Of a DNA stretch of 35,835 bases, positions 1 to 7,747 are shown in pieces. The translations under genes were made by a program, and so were the position numbers. A model generated the notes under the pieces. That model did no database searches. It saw only the letters and a program-made list of their open reading frames with translations, and had not been told where the DNA came from. Numbering within the stretch: position 1 is the stretch's first letter; the number at the start of each line of letters is the position of its first letter. The DNA lies in the NCBI GenBank assembly GCA_016278505.1, contig JADQBQ010000015.1, positions 1 through 35,835 on the forward strand. The letters are read 5' to 3'. Source of the DNA: Clostridiales bacterium. GTDB taxonomy: Bacteria > Bacillota > Desulfotomaculia > Desulfotomaculales > VENG01.

Positions 1-202
1 CTTGCTGGGTGGGATTCGCACCCACTATATGACACGCCATTTCTCGGACGCACGGACTGTCCCCCTTTTTTGCATTTGTATTGGCCAGTTAATTGAAATT
101 TCTTAATAAAGGCAAATAATAAAAATTTTAGCTCTTGTGCTCATAATTAAACAAATCTAGCACAAAATAACACGAAATACGTTTAATGAGAAAGGGATCC
201 GT
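1..202. other. AT-rich region upstream of the ger operon
   Basis: No gene is visible. The first 50 bases contain a small inverted repeat (TGGGTG, 7-nt loop, CACCCA). A GACTGTCCCCC stretch followed by T6 near position 60 resembles the degenerate GTCCCC-type repeats seen elsewhere in the window. The rest is AT-rich and probably holds the ger promoter. A CATAATTA stretch near 140 could be a forespore sigma -10, but I found no convincing -35. Confidence 0.4.
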
Positions 203-1780
203 ATGCTCAGAATGCGGAAAAAGGAAAAGCAAACAAAAAACAGCAGCAACCAGCCACCCCAAACCCAGAACCAGCCTTTGTCAAAAAGTATTCAGGAAAA
301 CTTAGAGTACTTGAAAACGGTTTTTAATAATTGTTCCGACATTGTTTTCAGGGAGTTCCTGTTAGCACAAAAGGAAGAGATGAAGCTGGCCCTGGTTTAT
401 ATTGAAGGGTTGACAGATAAAAACCAGGTCAGTGAAGAGATAATGAAAGCCCTGGCGCTGGAAATGCCCATGGCCACTTCCAACACAGAAATCAGTAAAG
501 CCAATGCCCTGCATTATGTGAAAACAAGAGGTCTTTGCATCCACCAGGTTAAGGAAACCCGGATTTGCGGTGATGTGGTCAATGCCATTTTGTCCGGAAA
601 TACCATCTTACTGGTGGATGGACATGATACCGCCGTTATTAACAGCACCCAGGGCTGGGAAAAACGGTCTATTGAGGAATCAAAAACCGAAATAATTGTG
701 CGAGGCCCCCGGGAGGCGTTTGTAGAGACGCTTCGCACCAACACTTCTATGCTCCGGCGCAAAATTAAAAATCCGGACTTAAAAATTGAAACAATGGAAT
801 TGGGGGAGAAAACCCATACCAAGATTGCGCTGCTCTACGTGGCAGGGATAGTAAATGAAGGGTTGGTGGAGGAAGCCAGACAAAGGCTAGCCAGGATCAA
901 AATAGACGGTATCCTGGAGTCCGGTTACATTGAAGAGCTTATCTCGGACAACGCTTATACTCCATTCCCTACTATGGCCCATACCGACCGCCCGGACAGG
1001 GTAGCCGCTTACCTTTTGGAAGGCCGGATAGCAATCATGGTGGAAGGTACCCCGGTGGTTTTAACCGCACCCAGCGTATTCATAGAGGCCATTCAAACCC
1101 CCGAGGATTATTACGAGCGGTCTATTTTTATGTCGGCCATACGTGGACTTCGCATACTTGGTATGTTTTTGGCACTTACGTTACCTTCGCTTTATGTGGC
1201 AATTATTTCCTTCCATCACGAGATGCTTCCTACCCCCCTGCTTTTAAGTATAGCGGCACAGCGGGAAGCGGTGCCCCTGCCGGTCTTTGTGGAGGTACTG
1301 TTTATGGAAGTAGCCTTTGAAATCATCCGGGAGGCCGGCATCCGCCTGCCCCGCCCGGTGGGCCAGGCAGTAAGTATCGTGGCCGCACTGATCATTGGCG
1401 AGGCCGCGGTGTCTGCAGGCATGGTTGCCGGCGCCACTATCATTGTAGTGGCTCTCACCGCCATGGCTTCTTTCACTGTGTATTACAGCGGAAGCATAGC
1501 CTTTCGCATGCTGCGCTTTCCACTTATATTCCTGGCCGGGTCCCTGGGGTTATTTGGGCTGATATCGGGCCTTATTGTTATGGTGGTGCACATGGCCAGC
1601 CTGCGCTCCTTCGGAGTGCCATACCTGGAGCCCTTTGCACCAATTGTGCCGGGGGATTTAAAGGATTCAGTAGTTCGTGCGCCCTGGTGGGCAATTAAAA
1701 AACGTCCACACTTGATGGGCCAAAATGACCCGCGGCGGGCAAAACTCGGTATAAAACCAAAACCTCCGCGAAAAGGCTAA
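203..1780 (+). CDS. gerKA: Spore germination protein, GerA/GerKA family
   Basis: 525-residue membrane protein, the A subunit of a nutrient germinant receptor in the spore inner membrane. A long hydrophilic N-terminal half (about residues 1-300) contains family blocks such as GDVVNAILSGNT and the conserved IRGPREAFVETLRTNTSMLR-type region near residues 165-185. Four to five membrane segments follow (about 310-470), with the typical PLPVFVEVLFMEVAFEIIREAGIRLP-like segment around 355-380. The C-terminus is basic. The ATG is 6 nt after AAAGGG; an in-frame ATG at 212 is possible. It is the first gene of the ger operon, 16 nt before gerKB. Length and gene order fit the family. The germinant cannot be read from sequence. 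Confidence 0.95.
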   Translation: MLRMRKKEKQTKNSSNQPPQTQNQPLSKSIQENLEYLKTVFNNCSDIVFREFLLAQKEEMKLALVYIEGLTDKNQVSEEIMKALALEMPMATSNTEISKANALHYVKTRGLCIHQVKETRICGDVVNAILSGNTILLVDGHDTAVINSTQGWEKRSIEESKTEIIVRGPREAFVETLRTNTSMLRRKIKNPDLKIETMELGEKTHTKIALLYVAGIVNEGLVEEARQRLARIKIDGILESGYIEELISDNAYTPFPTMAHTDRPDRVAAYLLEGRIAIMVEGTPVVLTAPSVFIEAIQTPEDYYERSIFMSAIRGLRILGMFLALTLPSLYVAIISFHHEMLPTPLLLSIAAQREAVPLPVFVEVLFMEVAFEIIREAGIRLPRPVGQAVSIVAALIIGEAAVSAGMVAGATIIVVALTAMASFTVYYSGSIAFRMLRFPLIFLAGSLGLFGLISGLIVMVVHMASLRSFGVPYLEPFAPIVPGDLKDSVVRAPWWAIKKRPHLMGQNDPRRAKLGIKPKPPRKG

Positions 1781-1796
1781 GCAAGGAGGAAAAAAG

Positions 1797-2891
1797 TTGC
1801 TGGAAGACGGTAAAATCGACGGCAGGCAGGCCGTTTACCTGAACATCACATATGTAATAGCTACAGGCTTACTTGGAGTAAGTGCTATTGCCGCCGGCAA
1901 TGCAAAAAACGACGCCTGGATATCTTCCCTGCTGGCGACTTTCCTCAGCATGGGCATAGCCTGGTTGGTTGTAAAACTGGGCTCTATCTTTCCCGGTAAA
2001 ACCCTTATTACATATCAAGAAGATATTCTCGGTAAATGGCTTGGCAAGGCCACCTCATTTTTATATATTGCCTTTTTCATTCATATCTGTGCAATTATGG
2101 TCAGGGAGTACGGAGATTTCTTAATGGAAGCATTTTTTCAACATACACCCCTGATTGCTTTTAACATTGTTGTAATTGCTATGGCCGCTTTTACAGTCAG
2201 GCAGGGCTTAGAAGTGCTGGCCAGGGTAAACCAGATTTTTTTGCCCCTGATTGTGCTGTCAGTATTAATTATCATTGCCCTGGCTTTACCGGAACTGAAT
2301 TATAAAAGACTGCTGCCGCTGTTGGATACCGGCCCGGTGGAAATATTTAAAGGTTCTCTGGCCCCGCTGGCCTGGCACGGAGAAATAATAGCCATGGGCA
2401 TGATCATACCCTTTTTAATTAAACCGTCGGAAGCGAATAAAATTGCCTTTAAGTCACTGTTAGTAGTGGGCCTGATTTTTATAATTTCTATTGCCGGCAG
2501 CCTTGCTGCCTTCGGGCCCTTGGTAGGCTCCATGAGCTACCCGTTCCTGAACACAACCAGGATCATTAACGTCGGTAACGTCATTGAACGTGTGGAACCG
2601 CTGGTCATGGTAATCTGGTTGGCCGGGGGTTTCGTAAAAATTACTTTTTTTTATTATATATCTGTATTGGGTGCCGCCCAATGGCTTAAATTAAAGGATT
2701 TCCGTCCTTTGGTTCTGCCCGTAGGGCTGATTCTGGTCTCTCTATCCATGGCCGTAGGTGAGAAAGCTTTGGATATATTCCACTTTATCGCTCACATTTT
2801 TCCCTTCTACGGCTTATCCTTTGAGGCCGGTATTCCCCTGCTGCTTTTAGTGATCGCCTTGCTCCGAATAAAAGGGAGGCAAGTCTCTTGA
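1797..2891 (+). CDS. gerKB: Spore germination protein, GerB/GerKB family permease
   Basis: 364-residue integral membrane protein with about ten hydrophobic segments, of the APC-superfamily spore germination permease family (B subunit of the receptor, proposed germinant-binding channel). The N-terminus has the family pattern of a short polar stretch (DGRQAVYLNI) followed by TM1, then an AKNDAWIS loop. TTG is the start: AAGGAGG lies 7 nt upstream and no ATG fits. The stop overlaps the TTG start of gerKC (TTGA), so translation is probably coupled. It shares its whole architecture with the second permease at 4359-5441 but is clearly diverged from it, so this is an old duplication. Confidence 0.94.
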   Translation: MLEDGKIDGRQAVYLNITYVIATGLLGVSAIAAGNAKNDAWISSLLATFLSMGIAWLVVKLGSIFPGKTLITYQEDILGKWLGKATSFLYIAFFIHICAIMVREYGDFLMEAFFQHTPLIAFNIVVIAMAAFTVRQGLEVLARVNQIFLPLIVLSVLIIIALALPELNYKRLLPLLDTGPVEIFKGSLAPLAWHGEIIAMGMIIPFLIKPSEANKIAFKSLLVVGLIFIISIAGSLAAFGPLVGSMSYPFLNTTRIINVGNVIERVEPLVMVIWLAGGFVKITFFYYISVLGAAQWLKLKDFRPLVLPVGLILVSLSMAVGEKALDIFHFIAHIFPFYGLSFEAGIPLLLLVIALLRIKGRQVS

Positions 2892-4108
2892 AAGAGAAAT
2901 TAATCTGTATTTTGCTTATTATTTCCTGCCTTTTTATGCACGGCTGTTGGGACCGCAAAGAGCTTAATGAACTGGCCATAGTCCTTGCCGCCGGGGTTGA
3001 CACCGCACCGGAGGGAGACATAAAACTAACGGTGCAGATAGTAAGGCCCCGGGCCTTTGGCGGCGGCGCACAAAAACCCGGTGGGCAGCCCAAAGAAAAT
3101 AATGTATGGGTGCTTTCTCAAACCGGCCGCACTGTACTTGATGCTCAGCGACTGCTGGAGAAAAAGGTTTCCCGGCAAATCTACTGGGGACACAACGTCA
3201 TCGTTGTTTTCGGCCAAGACGCGGCGCGGGAAGGTTTAAATAAGTTTATAAATTTCTTTTCGCGCTCACCCCGGGTACGGGAGACCATCTGGGTTTTCGT
3301 GGCCAAAGGTAAAGCCCAAACAGTAATTGACAGTCACTCGCAATTGGAAAACACCTCGGCCCAGGCAGCGGGTTCCATGGTCAGGGCCGGCATAACTACA
3401 CCGGTAATGCTCAAAGACCTAAAAATGATGCTGACCAGTAAAGGTACCAATCCTGTACTTCCCTGCCTTGAACTCTCAGCCTCCGGTGACCCCCAGGGCC
3501 CGGGAATGAAAGAAAATATTCCTGCGGCACAGGGCAAACAGGAACAGTCCACCACGGTACACGCCGAAGCTACCCTTTGCGGAACAGGTGTATTTAAAAA
3601 GGACAAGTTAGTGGGTTGGCTGGACACATCCAAAACCAGGGGAATGCTCTGGCTGAGGGACCAGATGGAAAAAGGAGTAATCACCGTTCCCTCTGTAAAA
3701 GAGCCGGAAAAAAAGATATCCATAGACATTACCGGTGCCACTACAGAGGTGGAGCCTTTCTGGGATGGTCAAAATATATGGTTCGACGTCAAGATAGACA
3801 TGGAAGGAGATCTGGTGGAACAGCAATCTATGGAGGATTTAACCGATCCCCAGATTTATAAGGCTATTGAGGATAATGTATCCCAGGCCATAGAGCGCAA
3901 GGCAAGACAAAGCCTGGAAAAAGCACAGTATGAGTTTGAAGTTGACATTTTTGAGTTCGGACAAGCCTTTCACAGAAAGTATAAAAAAGAATGGAATCAA
4001 ATAAAAAACCGGTGGGATGAAGTATTTACAACCGTGGAGGTCAATATTTACGTGGAAACAACCTTAAGACGTACCGGCCTGGAGACGAAGCGGGCCATAA
4101 GACAGTAG
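2888..4108 (+). CDS. gerKC: Spore germination lipoprotein, GerC/GerKC family
   Basis: 406 residues. Signal peptide with a lipobox ending at Cys20 (FMHGC), followed directly by the family hallmark WDRKELNELAIV. It is therefore anchored in the spore inner membrane as the C subunit of the germinant receptor. The middle contains the GerC-type SRQIYWGHNVIVVFG segment, and the C-terminal domain (about 270-400) has a helical tail rich in Lys and Glu. The TTG start overlaps the gerKB stop; GGGAGGC lies upstream. Order A-B-C is usual for this operon type. Confidence 0.94.
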   Translation: MKEKLICILLIISCLFMHGCWDRKELNELAIVLAAGVDTAPEGDIKLTVQIVRPRAFGGGAQKPGGQPKENNVWVLSQTGRTVLDAQRLLEKKVSRQIYWGHNVIVVFGQDAAREGLNKFINFFSRSPRVRETIWVFVAKGKAQTVIDSHSQLENTSAQAAGSMVRAGITTPVMLKDLKMMLTSKGTNPVLPCLELSASGDPQGPGMKENIPAAQGKQEQSTTVHAEATLCGTGVFKKDKLVGWLDTSKTRGMLWLRDQMEKGVITVPSVKEPEKKISIDITGATTEVEPFWDGQNIWFDVKIDMEGDLVEQQSMEDLTDPQIYKAIEDNVSQAIERKARQSLEKAQYEFEVDIFEFGQAFHRKYKKEWNQIKNRWDEVFTTVEVNIYVETTLRRTGLETKRAIRQ

Positions 4109-4128
4109 GCCACATGGAGGGTGCAAAG

Positions 4129-4353
4129 ATGATACTGTTTTTACTTGTAATTGTATTTCTAGTTATAATCGGTCTTGAATTTCCACCCCTTGTAAGAACC
4201 AAACAGTGGCGGGAATTAATGGCTGTCTCTGTATTAATGCTGGTGGGCATGAGCCTGAGTACCGCCCTTGTGCTGGACATCCCCCTGCCCGATCCCAACA
4301 AACCATTGGAAATTGTTTTCAAGCCGCTGGTGGAGTGGATGATGGCAGAATGA
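4129..4353 (+). CDS. Small two-helix membrane protein in the ger operon
   Basis: 74 residues from the ATG at 4129. An in-frame ATG at 4114 is a poor start because GGAGGGTG, a good ribosome site 8 nt before 4129, would then lie inside the coding sequence. Two hydrophobic helices (about residues 1-15 and 30-50) are joined by a short basic, Trp-containing loop (VRTKQWRELM). The tail is EIVFKPLVEWMMAE. I do not recognise a named family. It sits between gerKC and the second permease with 20 nt and 5 nt gaps, so it is almost certainly co-transcribed and probably an accessory receptor component (inference). Confidence 0.7.
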   Translation: MILFLLVIVFLVIIGLEFPPLVRTKQWRELMAVSVLMLVGMSLSTALVLDIPLPDPNKPLEIVFKPLVEWMMAE

Positions 4354-4358
4354 AGTGA

Positions 4359-5441
4359 GTGATAAAAATGGAAAGAGTTAAAATTACGCCGGCTCAGGCC
4401 GGCGCTATATTAATAAATGTCATTATTTCGACTGCCATTATCATACTGCCCGGAGCGGCGGCCAAACATGACGCCTGGATTGTAACAATTATAGGTACAG
4501 CTATCGGCATAGCGGCTGCATTTATAATTACATGTCTTGGGAATTCCTTTCCCCGTCAAACCATAATTGAATACTCAGAAACATTATTGGGCAAGTACGC
4601 AGGCAAGGCAGTGGCAGCATTATTTCTTATCTTTTTCATTTATCTCGCCGGCCTAACCGTAAGGGATCTGGGGGATTTTGCCACAACCACGGACTATCAC
4701 CAAACCCCGCTGGTTGTGTTTCATATCGTCATAATTTCCATTGCCGTTTATGCCACACGTTGCGGTTTAGAGGTAATTGCCAGGGTTACGGAGCTGTTCC
4801 TGGTGATTATATTGGCTGCCATAAGTATAATATTAGCTGTCATAACTTTAATACCGGGCTTTGATTTTGCAAACCTCCTGCCTGTATTTGAAGCTGGGTA
4901 TAAACCATTTATTGCCGGTTCAATGGGCGCAGCTGACTTTTTAACACAATCTTTGGTGCTGGCTATGATAATTCCCTTTTTAACCAACAAAAAAGCAGCT
5001 GGGCCTGCTGCTTTTACCGGGGTCTTAATTTCAGGACTGTTATTAACAGTGACGGCGGTTTTCACCCTGGCGGTCTATGGCAAAATGGCAGTGGAACTTA
5101 CTTTCCCTTTTTTCAATGCGGTCAAAATAGTAAGCCTGGCTAAAACCATCGAGAGGTTGGATTTGATTTTAAAACCCATATGGTCTATGGCCGTAGTTAT
5201 GAAAGCTTCATTTCTGCTTTACATTACATCGCTGGGAACGGCCCAGTTATTAAAGCTGTCCAACCACAAACCGCTGGTCCTTCCCCTAGCCATAATTATA
5301 GTGGCTATGGCCCACCTGGTTTATACCACCGAGGTGGACTATCAAGCTGCTAAACAGGCGATCTCATTTTATACCCTTACCATGCAGCTATTGCTGCCAT
5401 TTTTACTGTTGACAATAGCTTTTATGAGGAAAAAAATGTAG
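4359..5441 (+). CDS. Second spore germination permease, GerB/GerKB family
   Basis: 360 residues, about ten membrane segments, same family as the product of 1797-2891. Shared features include the KHDAWIV loop after TM1, the FPRQTIIEYSETLLGKYAGK segment and the C-terminal LPFLLLTIAFMRKK end. GTG at 4359 is used here; an ATG three codons later (4368) is equally possible because neither has a strong ribosome site. It follows the small membrane protein by 5 nt and is the last gene of the operon. Two permeases in one operon could let one A/C pair work with alternative germinant-binding subunits (inference). Confidence 0.9.
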   Translation: MIKMERVKITPAQAGAILINVIISTAIIILPGAAAKHDAWIVTIIGTAIGIAAAFIITCLGNSFPRQTIIEYSETLLGKYAGKAVAALFLIFFIYLAGLTVRDLGDFATTTDYHQTPLVVFHIVIISIAVYATRCGLEVIARVTELFLVIILAAISIILAVITLIPGFDFANLLPVFEAGYKPFIAGSMGAADFLTQSLVLAMIIPFLTNKKAAGPAAFTGVLISGLLLTVTAVFTLAVYGKMAVELTFPFFNAVKIVSLAKTIERLDLILKPIWSMAVVMKASFLLYITSLGTAQLLKLSNHKPLVLPLAIIIVAMAHLVYTTEVDYQAAKQAISFYTLTMQLLLPFLLLTIAFMRKKM

Positions 5442-5446
5442 CCCTG

Positions 5447-5489
5447 GCGCAAGTGGGGACGGTTCTTGACTTGCGCTGCCCTGAACCGT
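5447..5489. terminator. Overlapping hairpins between convergent genes
   Basis: Two mutually exclusive stems: GCGCAAGT (5447-5454) with ACTTGCGC (5469-5476), and ACGGTTC (5459-5465) with GAACCGT (5483-5489), the latter followed by TTTT. They lie between the ger operon and the convergent L,D-transpeptidase gene. The core GGGGACGGTTC resembles a widespread degenerate repeat. Confidence 0.5.
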
Positions 5490-5490
5490 T

Positions 5491-6132
5491 TTACCTTATT
5501 TCAACTGGTGTCCCCTCTTCTACCAGACCAAAAATTTCAAGCACCTGCTTATTACTCATTCTGATGCAGCCACCCGAGACGTGCTTTCCTATTGAATCGG
5601 GTTCATTTGTACCGTGAATACCGTATTTGTGACCGGCAGGGGCTCTTTCATCATTATGTGCCCGCATATCATTTTTCCACGGCACACTGAGCCCCATCCA
5701 GCGCACCCCCAGCTGGGGATTTAATTCCCTGTCATTTTCAATCTTGTTGGCTATTTTAAATTTTCCCTCCGGTGTATATTGGGGCTTTTTACCTGTGGCA
5801 ACCGGGTAAGTTGCATACAATTCACCGCTTTTATACAGGTATAAACGATTTTCACTTTTATTAATAATTATTTTATCCCGGCTTGTACGAGGGTTAGGAT
5901 AAACAGACAAAACCTTAAACTCCGGCGTGAGCCCTATTAAAACAACATCATCATCCAGGGCCAGCTTGACGCCCTCCTTAATTGACATTCCTGCCAGCGG
6001 GGCAGTGCCGGCAGGCTTTTTACTCACCCTGTCTAAGCTCATGTCCTTACTCCAGCCGTAAACAATGAATATACCGGTAATGATAAAAATTATTGTGAAG
6101 GCATAAAACACTTTTCTTTTCATCTTATCCAT
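5491..6132 (-). CDS. L,D-transpeptidase (YkuD/ErfK family), membrane-anchored
   Basis: 213 residues from the ATG at 6132, which overlaps the stop of the upstream protease gene (ATGGATAA). A longer frame to 6153 is unlikely. An N-terminal membrane anchor (about residues 7-25) exports the protein. The YkuD domain occupies about 90-213 and carries the catalytic signature H173-GTNEP, H184 and SGGC189IRM, so it should make or edit 3-3 peptidoglycan cross-links or attach groups to peptidoglycan. No LysM domain is seen. It is the last gene of the hydrogenase-direction operon although unrelated in function. Spore-formers often use such enzymes in envelope or cortex remodelling, but that role is not shown here. 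Confidence 0.9.
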   Translation of the reverse strand: MDKMKRKVFYAFTIIFIITGIFIVYGWSKDMSLDRVSKKPAGTAPLAGMSIKEGVKLALDDDVVLIGLTPEFKVLSVYPNPRTSRDKIIINKSENRLYLYKSGELYATYPVATGKKPQYTPEGKFKIANKIENDRELNPQLGVRWMGLSVPWKNDMRAHNDERAPAGHKYGIHGTNEPDSIGKHVSGGCIRMSNKQVLEIFGLVEEGTPVEIR

Positions 6133-6601
6133 CCCACCCACCGCAGCTTGCATCTATCGGGTTTCGACAGTATGTTAAAATAATTTTAACCAGTTCCGGT
6201 ACTTTTTCTTCAATCTCTGGAGATAATTGAAAAGAATAATTTAAGTTTTTAGGCTCTACCCCTAGAATGATTACTCCAGGCCTGGCGCCGTGAAAAGCGG
6301 CCATTTTTAAAACATCACGGAAATGAACTTCATGTCGAATGCCATACTTTTCATCCTCACCGATGCACCCCGGGCCAACCCGGTAAACTGTTCCGGCCGG
6401 GCCTCCACCTAACATACTGTCCACCGCAATAACATGGTGGGACTGCAGCAAAAAACTCCAATAATTAAAGAAAGAACCTCCTGCTTCTACGGGCTGTACG
6501 TCCGAAGGCACAGGACATTTTTTTAACTCTTGTACGACGCGCGGGCCTATGCCGTCGTCACAGAAAAGTGGGTTACCAAGGCCTATTATTAACACTTTCA
6601 T
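6125..6601 (-). CDS. [NiFe]-hydrogenase maturation endopeptidase (HyaD/HybD/HycI family)
   Basis: 158 residues. Starts with the family block VLIIGLGNPLFCDDGIGP. Nickel-sensing ligands expected from HybD/HycI are present as Asp16, Asp61 (AVDS) and His90 or His93 (RHEVH). The enzyme removes the C-terminal tail of the hydrogenase large subunit after nickel insertion. Its likely substrate is encoded at 7748-9157 and ends in a 15-residue tail after DPCAACATH. It lies downstream of the cytochrome gene and overlaps the transpeptidase start by 8 nt. No hyp genes are in the window, so the other maturation factors must be encoded elsewhere. Confidence 0.95.
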   Translation of the reverse strand: MKVLIIGLGNPLFCDDGIGPRVVQELKKCPVPSDVQPVEAGGSFFNYWSFLLQSHHVIAVDSMLGGGPAGTVYRVGPGCIGEDEKYGIRHEVHFRDVLKMAAFHGARPGVIILGVEPKNLNYSFQLSPEIEEKVPELVKIILTYCRNPIDASCGGWDG

Positions 6602-6658
6602 GCCGGTATCTCCTCTTTTTTTAATCAGATGTGCATCGAATAAAGTTTTAGTTCTAAT

Positions 6659-7279
6659 TTACTTCGGTGTAAAATAACCTGTGAAAATGGACTTTAACTT
6701 TGACAGGTCGTCCGTAAGAGCGAAGTAAATGTGACCGGATAGTAAGCCGGTAATCACAGTGGCGCTTAAGTAGTGGACAAGGCGGGTTTTGCCCAGCCCA
6801 CCGAAAATCCGGCTCAGTTTTTGCAATTTACTCGCGGAATACATGGCATACCCGGTCAAAATTTGCAATGGAAATAGAACTGCCATCTGAACAAAGAGCA
6901 GCTTTTGCCCCGGGTTGTATTTAGGATAATGGGTTTTTTTCTTACGCAAAAAGATAGTGTACCTGAGGAATTTAGGCAGGGAAAGCATGTCTTTTCTATT
7001 GGGCAGTAAATCCTTATAATCACAGTTTGCCCATCCATAATAAGCCCGGGATATTAAGTATGAAACAAAAAAGTACTGGGCAGTAAAATGCATCTTTCTA
7101 GCAGTATCCATGTTATTAAAACTTTTAGTGCGGGAAGGCTTATGGACATAAAAACCATTAATGATCAGAGAAAATGTGGCCGGTACAAGCACCCAGTGCA
7201 TGGCCCGCAGCAGGCCGCTGTGACGTTTGACCGGTATTCCTTTCATTCTGATGCCCAACAATTTGTCCTGCCAATTCAT
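6659..7279 (-). CDS. b-type cytochrome, hydrogenase membrane subunit (HyaC/cytochrome b561-like)
   Basis: 206 residues from the ATG at 7279, which overlaps the stop of the ferritin-like gene (ATGA). A longer frame exists but would overlap that gene by 80 nt. Four membrane segments with histidines suited to haem binding: RHSGLLRAMHW in TM1, MHFTAQYFF in TM2, and LVHYLSATVITGLLSGHIYF in TM4. It probably passes electrons between the hydrogenase small subunit and menaquinone. The family resemblance is to Ni/Fe-hydrogenase and thiosulfate-reductase cytochrome b subunits. The cytoplasmic loop between TM2 and TM3 is strongly basic. Confidence 0.82.
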   Translation of the reverse strand: MNWQDKLLGIRMKGIPVKRHSGLLRAMHWVLVPATFSLIINGFYVHKPSRTKSFNNMDTARKMHFTAQYFFVSYLISRAYYGWANCDYKDLLPNRKDMLSLPKFLRYTIFLRKKKTHYPKYNPGQKLLFVQMAVLFPLQILTGYAMYSASKLQKLSRIFGGLGKTRLVHYLSATVITGLLSGHIYFALTDDLSKLKSIFTGYFTPK

Positions 7280-7725
7280 GCTTGGTTGCGGTCTAATTCT
7301 TTTAGTTTGTTGGCGAACCAGGCGGTATGCAGGTCCTCGTCTATGAGGTTGTCCCAAAGAGTATTGGAAAGGTGCTCGTCACTGACTCTGATAATCAGGT
7401 CTTTGTAATCCTTCATGGCCTTTTCTTCCAGGTTGATTCCTATTTTAAGTACCGCCCTGAGACCTAAAGCCCCGGACAAGAAACCGGCCGTCTTACCCAA
7501 AAGCGGCGAAATAACGTCTCCTATCTTAGTAGGTTTGGACCCCAGCTCCTTAATTTGCGCGGCTATATTATCCACATGCTGCTGCTCAATGCCCGCAACC
7601 CGGGTCAGGGTTTTAGTTAGGTAGATATCCTCCATAAACCGTGCTTGAGCCATATAAAAGTCCACCTGGTTTAACTCCAAGCTGTAAAACCAGTTTAGTT
7701 TAGCAATAAGTTCCTTCTCTTTCAT
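7276..7725 (-). CDS. COQ7/ferritin-like diiron four-helix protein in the hydrogenase operon
   Basis: 149 residues, no signal peptide. The spacing of acidic and histidine residues fits a carboxylate-bridged diiron site on four helices: Glu17, Glu47-x-x-His50, Glu100/Glu101 and Glu130-x-x-His133. A glycine-rich hydrophobic stretch (about 75-99, GKTAGFLSGALGLRAVLK) resembles the membrane-associated segment of COQ7-type proteins. It lies 22 nt downstream of the large subunit and overlaps the cytochrome by 4 nt, so all three should be made together. The function is unknown; oxygen or peroxide removal near the hydrogenase, or a quinone-related role, are possibilities. Ribosome site GGGGAGGGGC lies upstream of the ATG. 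Confidence 0.75.
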   Translation of the reverse strand: MKEKELIAKLNWFYSLELNQVDFYMAQARFMEDIYLTKTLTRVAGIEQQHVDNIAAQIKELGSKPTKIGDVISPLLGKTAGFLSGALGLRAVLKIGINLEEKAMKDYKDLIIRVSDEHLSNTLWDNLIDEDLHTAWFANKLKELDRNQA

Positions 7726-7747
7726 GGTGCCCCTCCCCGTCGCAAGC

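Noticed and set aside
1-75. tRNA 3' end on the - strand (GTGGG-TGCGAAT-CCCAC looks like a T-arm)
   Set aside because: The loop departs from TTCRANY, and no anticodon or D arm can be drawn in the adjoining sequence.
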